From Brachyspira murdochii DSM 12563 (GTDB lineage Bacteria > Spirochaetota > Brachyspiria > Brachyspirales > Brachyspiraceae), in contig NC_014150.1 in the NCBI RefSeq assembly GCF_000092845.1, positions 3,168,704 to 3,232,703 of the forward strand: a stretch of 64,000 nucleotides of DNA. Reading direction: 5' to 3'. This document shows positions 63,447 to 64,000 of this stretch, one piece after another. Under the pieces are notes generated by a model. The model was not told the DNA's origin, did no database searches, and saw only the letters and a program-made list of their open reading frames with translations. The position numbers and the translations under genes were made by a program. Position 1 is the stretch's first letter; every line of letters begins with the position of its first letter.

Positions 63447-64000
63447 ATGTTTGATTTTGGTTATATTCCAATTATTCCTATGTTTGTCGGTATTGTGGTA
63501 ATACTGATACTTCTATTTATTTTCTTACATTTTTTCCCTATGGGACTTTGGATTACAGCTTTGTTTTCTGGTGTAAGAATAAATATGATAACTTTAATTA
63601 CTATGCGTCTTAGAAGAGTTAATCCTTCGCTTATAGTATTAAATCAAATAAAGTTATGGAAAGCAGGTTTAAAAATAGGCACAAATGAGCTTGAGGCACA
63701 TTATTTAGCAGGCGGTAATCCTACTGCTGTTGCTGATGCTTTGATTGCGGCAGATAAGGCTTCTTTGGATTTAAGTTTTGAGCGTGCTGCTGCTATAGAT
63801 TTGGCTGGAAGAGATTTAGTTGATGCTATAAGAACTTCTGTTTCTCCTAGAGTTATAGCTACTCCTTTAATTGCCGCTGTTGCTAAAGACGGTATACAGG
63901 TAAAGGCTACTGCCAGAGTTACTGTTAGAACAAATATTAACCGTCTTGTTGGCGGAGCTGGCGAAGAAACTATTATTGCTAGAGTAGGCGAGGGTATAGT
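63447..64000 (+). CDS. floA: flotillin-like protein FloA (partial, runs off the window)
   Basis: The first 184 codons are visible. A hydrophobic N-terminal segment ([20 protein letters not shown]) inserts in the membrane, followed by the SPFH region ([55 protein letters not shown]), which matches FloA/YqfA (~330 residues). FloA organises membrane microdomains. The ribosome site AGGAGGT (63434-63440) is perfect. Probably co-transcribed with pyrH. Confidence 0.9.
   Translation, partial: MFDFGYIPIIPMFVGIVVILILLFIFLHFFPMGLWITALFSGVRINMITLITMRLRRVNPSLIVLNQIKLWKAGLKIGTNELEAHYLAGGNPTAVADALIAADKASLDLSFERAAAIDLAGRDLVDAIRTSVSPRVIATPLIAAVAKDGIQVKATARVTVRTNINRLVGGAGEETIIARVGEGI

Overview
The window is a very AT-rich bacterial chromosome segment that I read as a spirochaete of the genus Brachyspira. 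This is inferred from the base composition, a FlaB-type flagellin, a large set of lipoproteins and outer-membrane proteins, a BspA/DUF285-like repeat family, and pentanucleotide repeat arrays of the kind used for strain typing in this genus. It holds about 55 protein genes. I found no rRNA, tRNA, CRISPR array, prophage or complete insertion sequence.

Layout. 0.2-9.2 kb: four tandem paralogues that join DUF285 repeats to a DUF4132-like C-terminal region and have no signal peptide; the third has lost its C-terminal half. 9.5-16.1 kb: a divergent flagellin, then two ferritins flanking a minus-strand polyamine operon (speD, arginine decarboxylase, speE, speB) that has a long structured leader ending in a terminator-like hairpin. 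16.2-29.6 kb: housekeeping genes (lptB, DUF4340, ruvX, U32 hydroxylase, murE, glgA, yajQ, lexA, rpe, rnc) and a ravA-viaA pair. 29.7-33.8 kb: an ABC-2 exporter with a DUF4340 partner and pgsA, bracketed by two copies of a ~300 bp non-coding element with inverted terminal repeats and a GC-rich core.

33.9-40.3 kb: a DAACS transporter, a decaying outer-membrane-protein locus (three in-frame stops in one gene, a dinucleotide-repeat frameshift in another), a lipoprotein of the SAM-hydrolase family, a 30-residue basic protein and fba. 40.6-43.9 kb: thrS-infC-rpmI-rplT. 44.1-50.8 kb: a minus-strand surface operon (small membrane protein, three paralogous lipoproteins, a large barrel protein, a two-domain OmpA protein). 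Upstream of it lie two related units carrying (GCTGT)10 and (GTTCT)15, then a small structured plus-strand element ending in a terminator. 51.7-64 kb: truB, two lipoproteins, an MFS transporter, a pst-phoU operon with PstC and PstA fused, DUF2147, an M29 aminopeptidase, an SSAT-like acetyltransferase, pyrH and the start of floA.

Themes. The polyamine operon makes spermidine from arginine, and an SSAT-like acetyltransferase 47 kb away could modify polyamines. The envelope genes show repeated duplication and decay (two barrel/OmpA loci, three tandem lipoproteins) beside unstable repeats, which suggests surface variation. Four GC-rich intergenic islands stand out against the AT background and fall into at least two related repeat families. 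The points most worth following up are the DUF285-DUF4132 fusions, the speD leader RNA, the inverted-repeat elements and the pentanucleotide units upstream of the lipoprotein operon.
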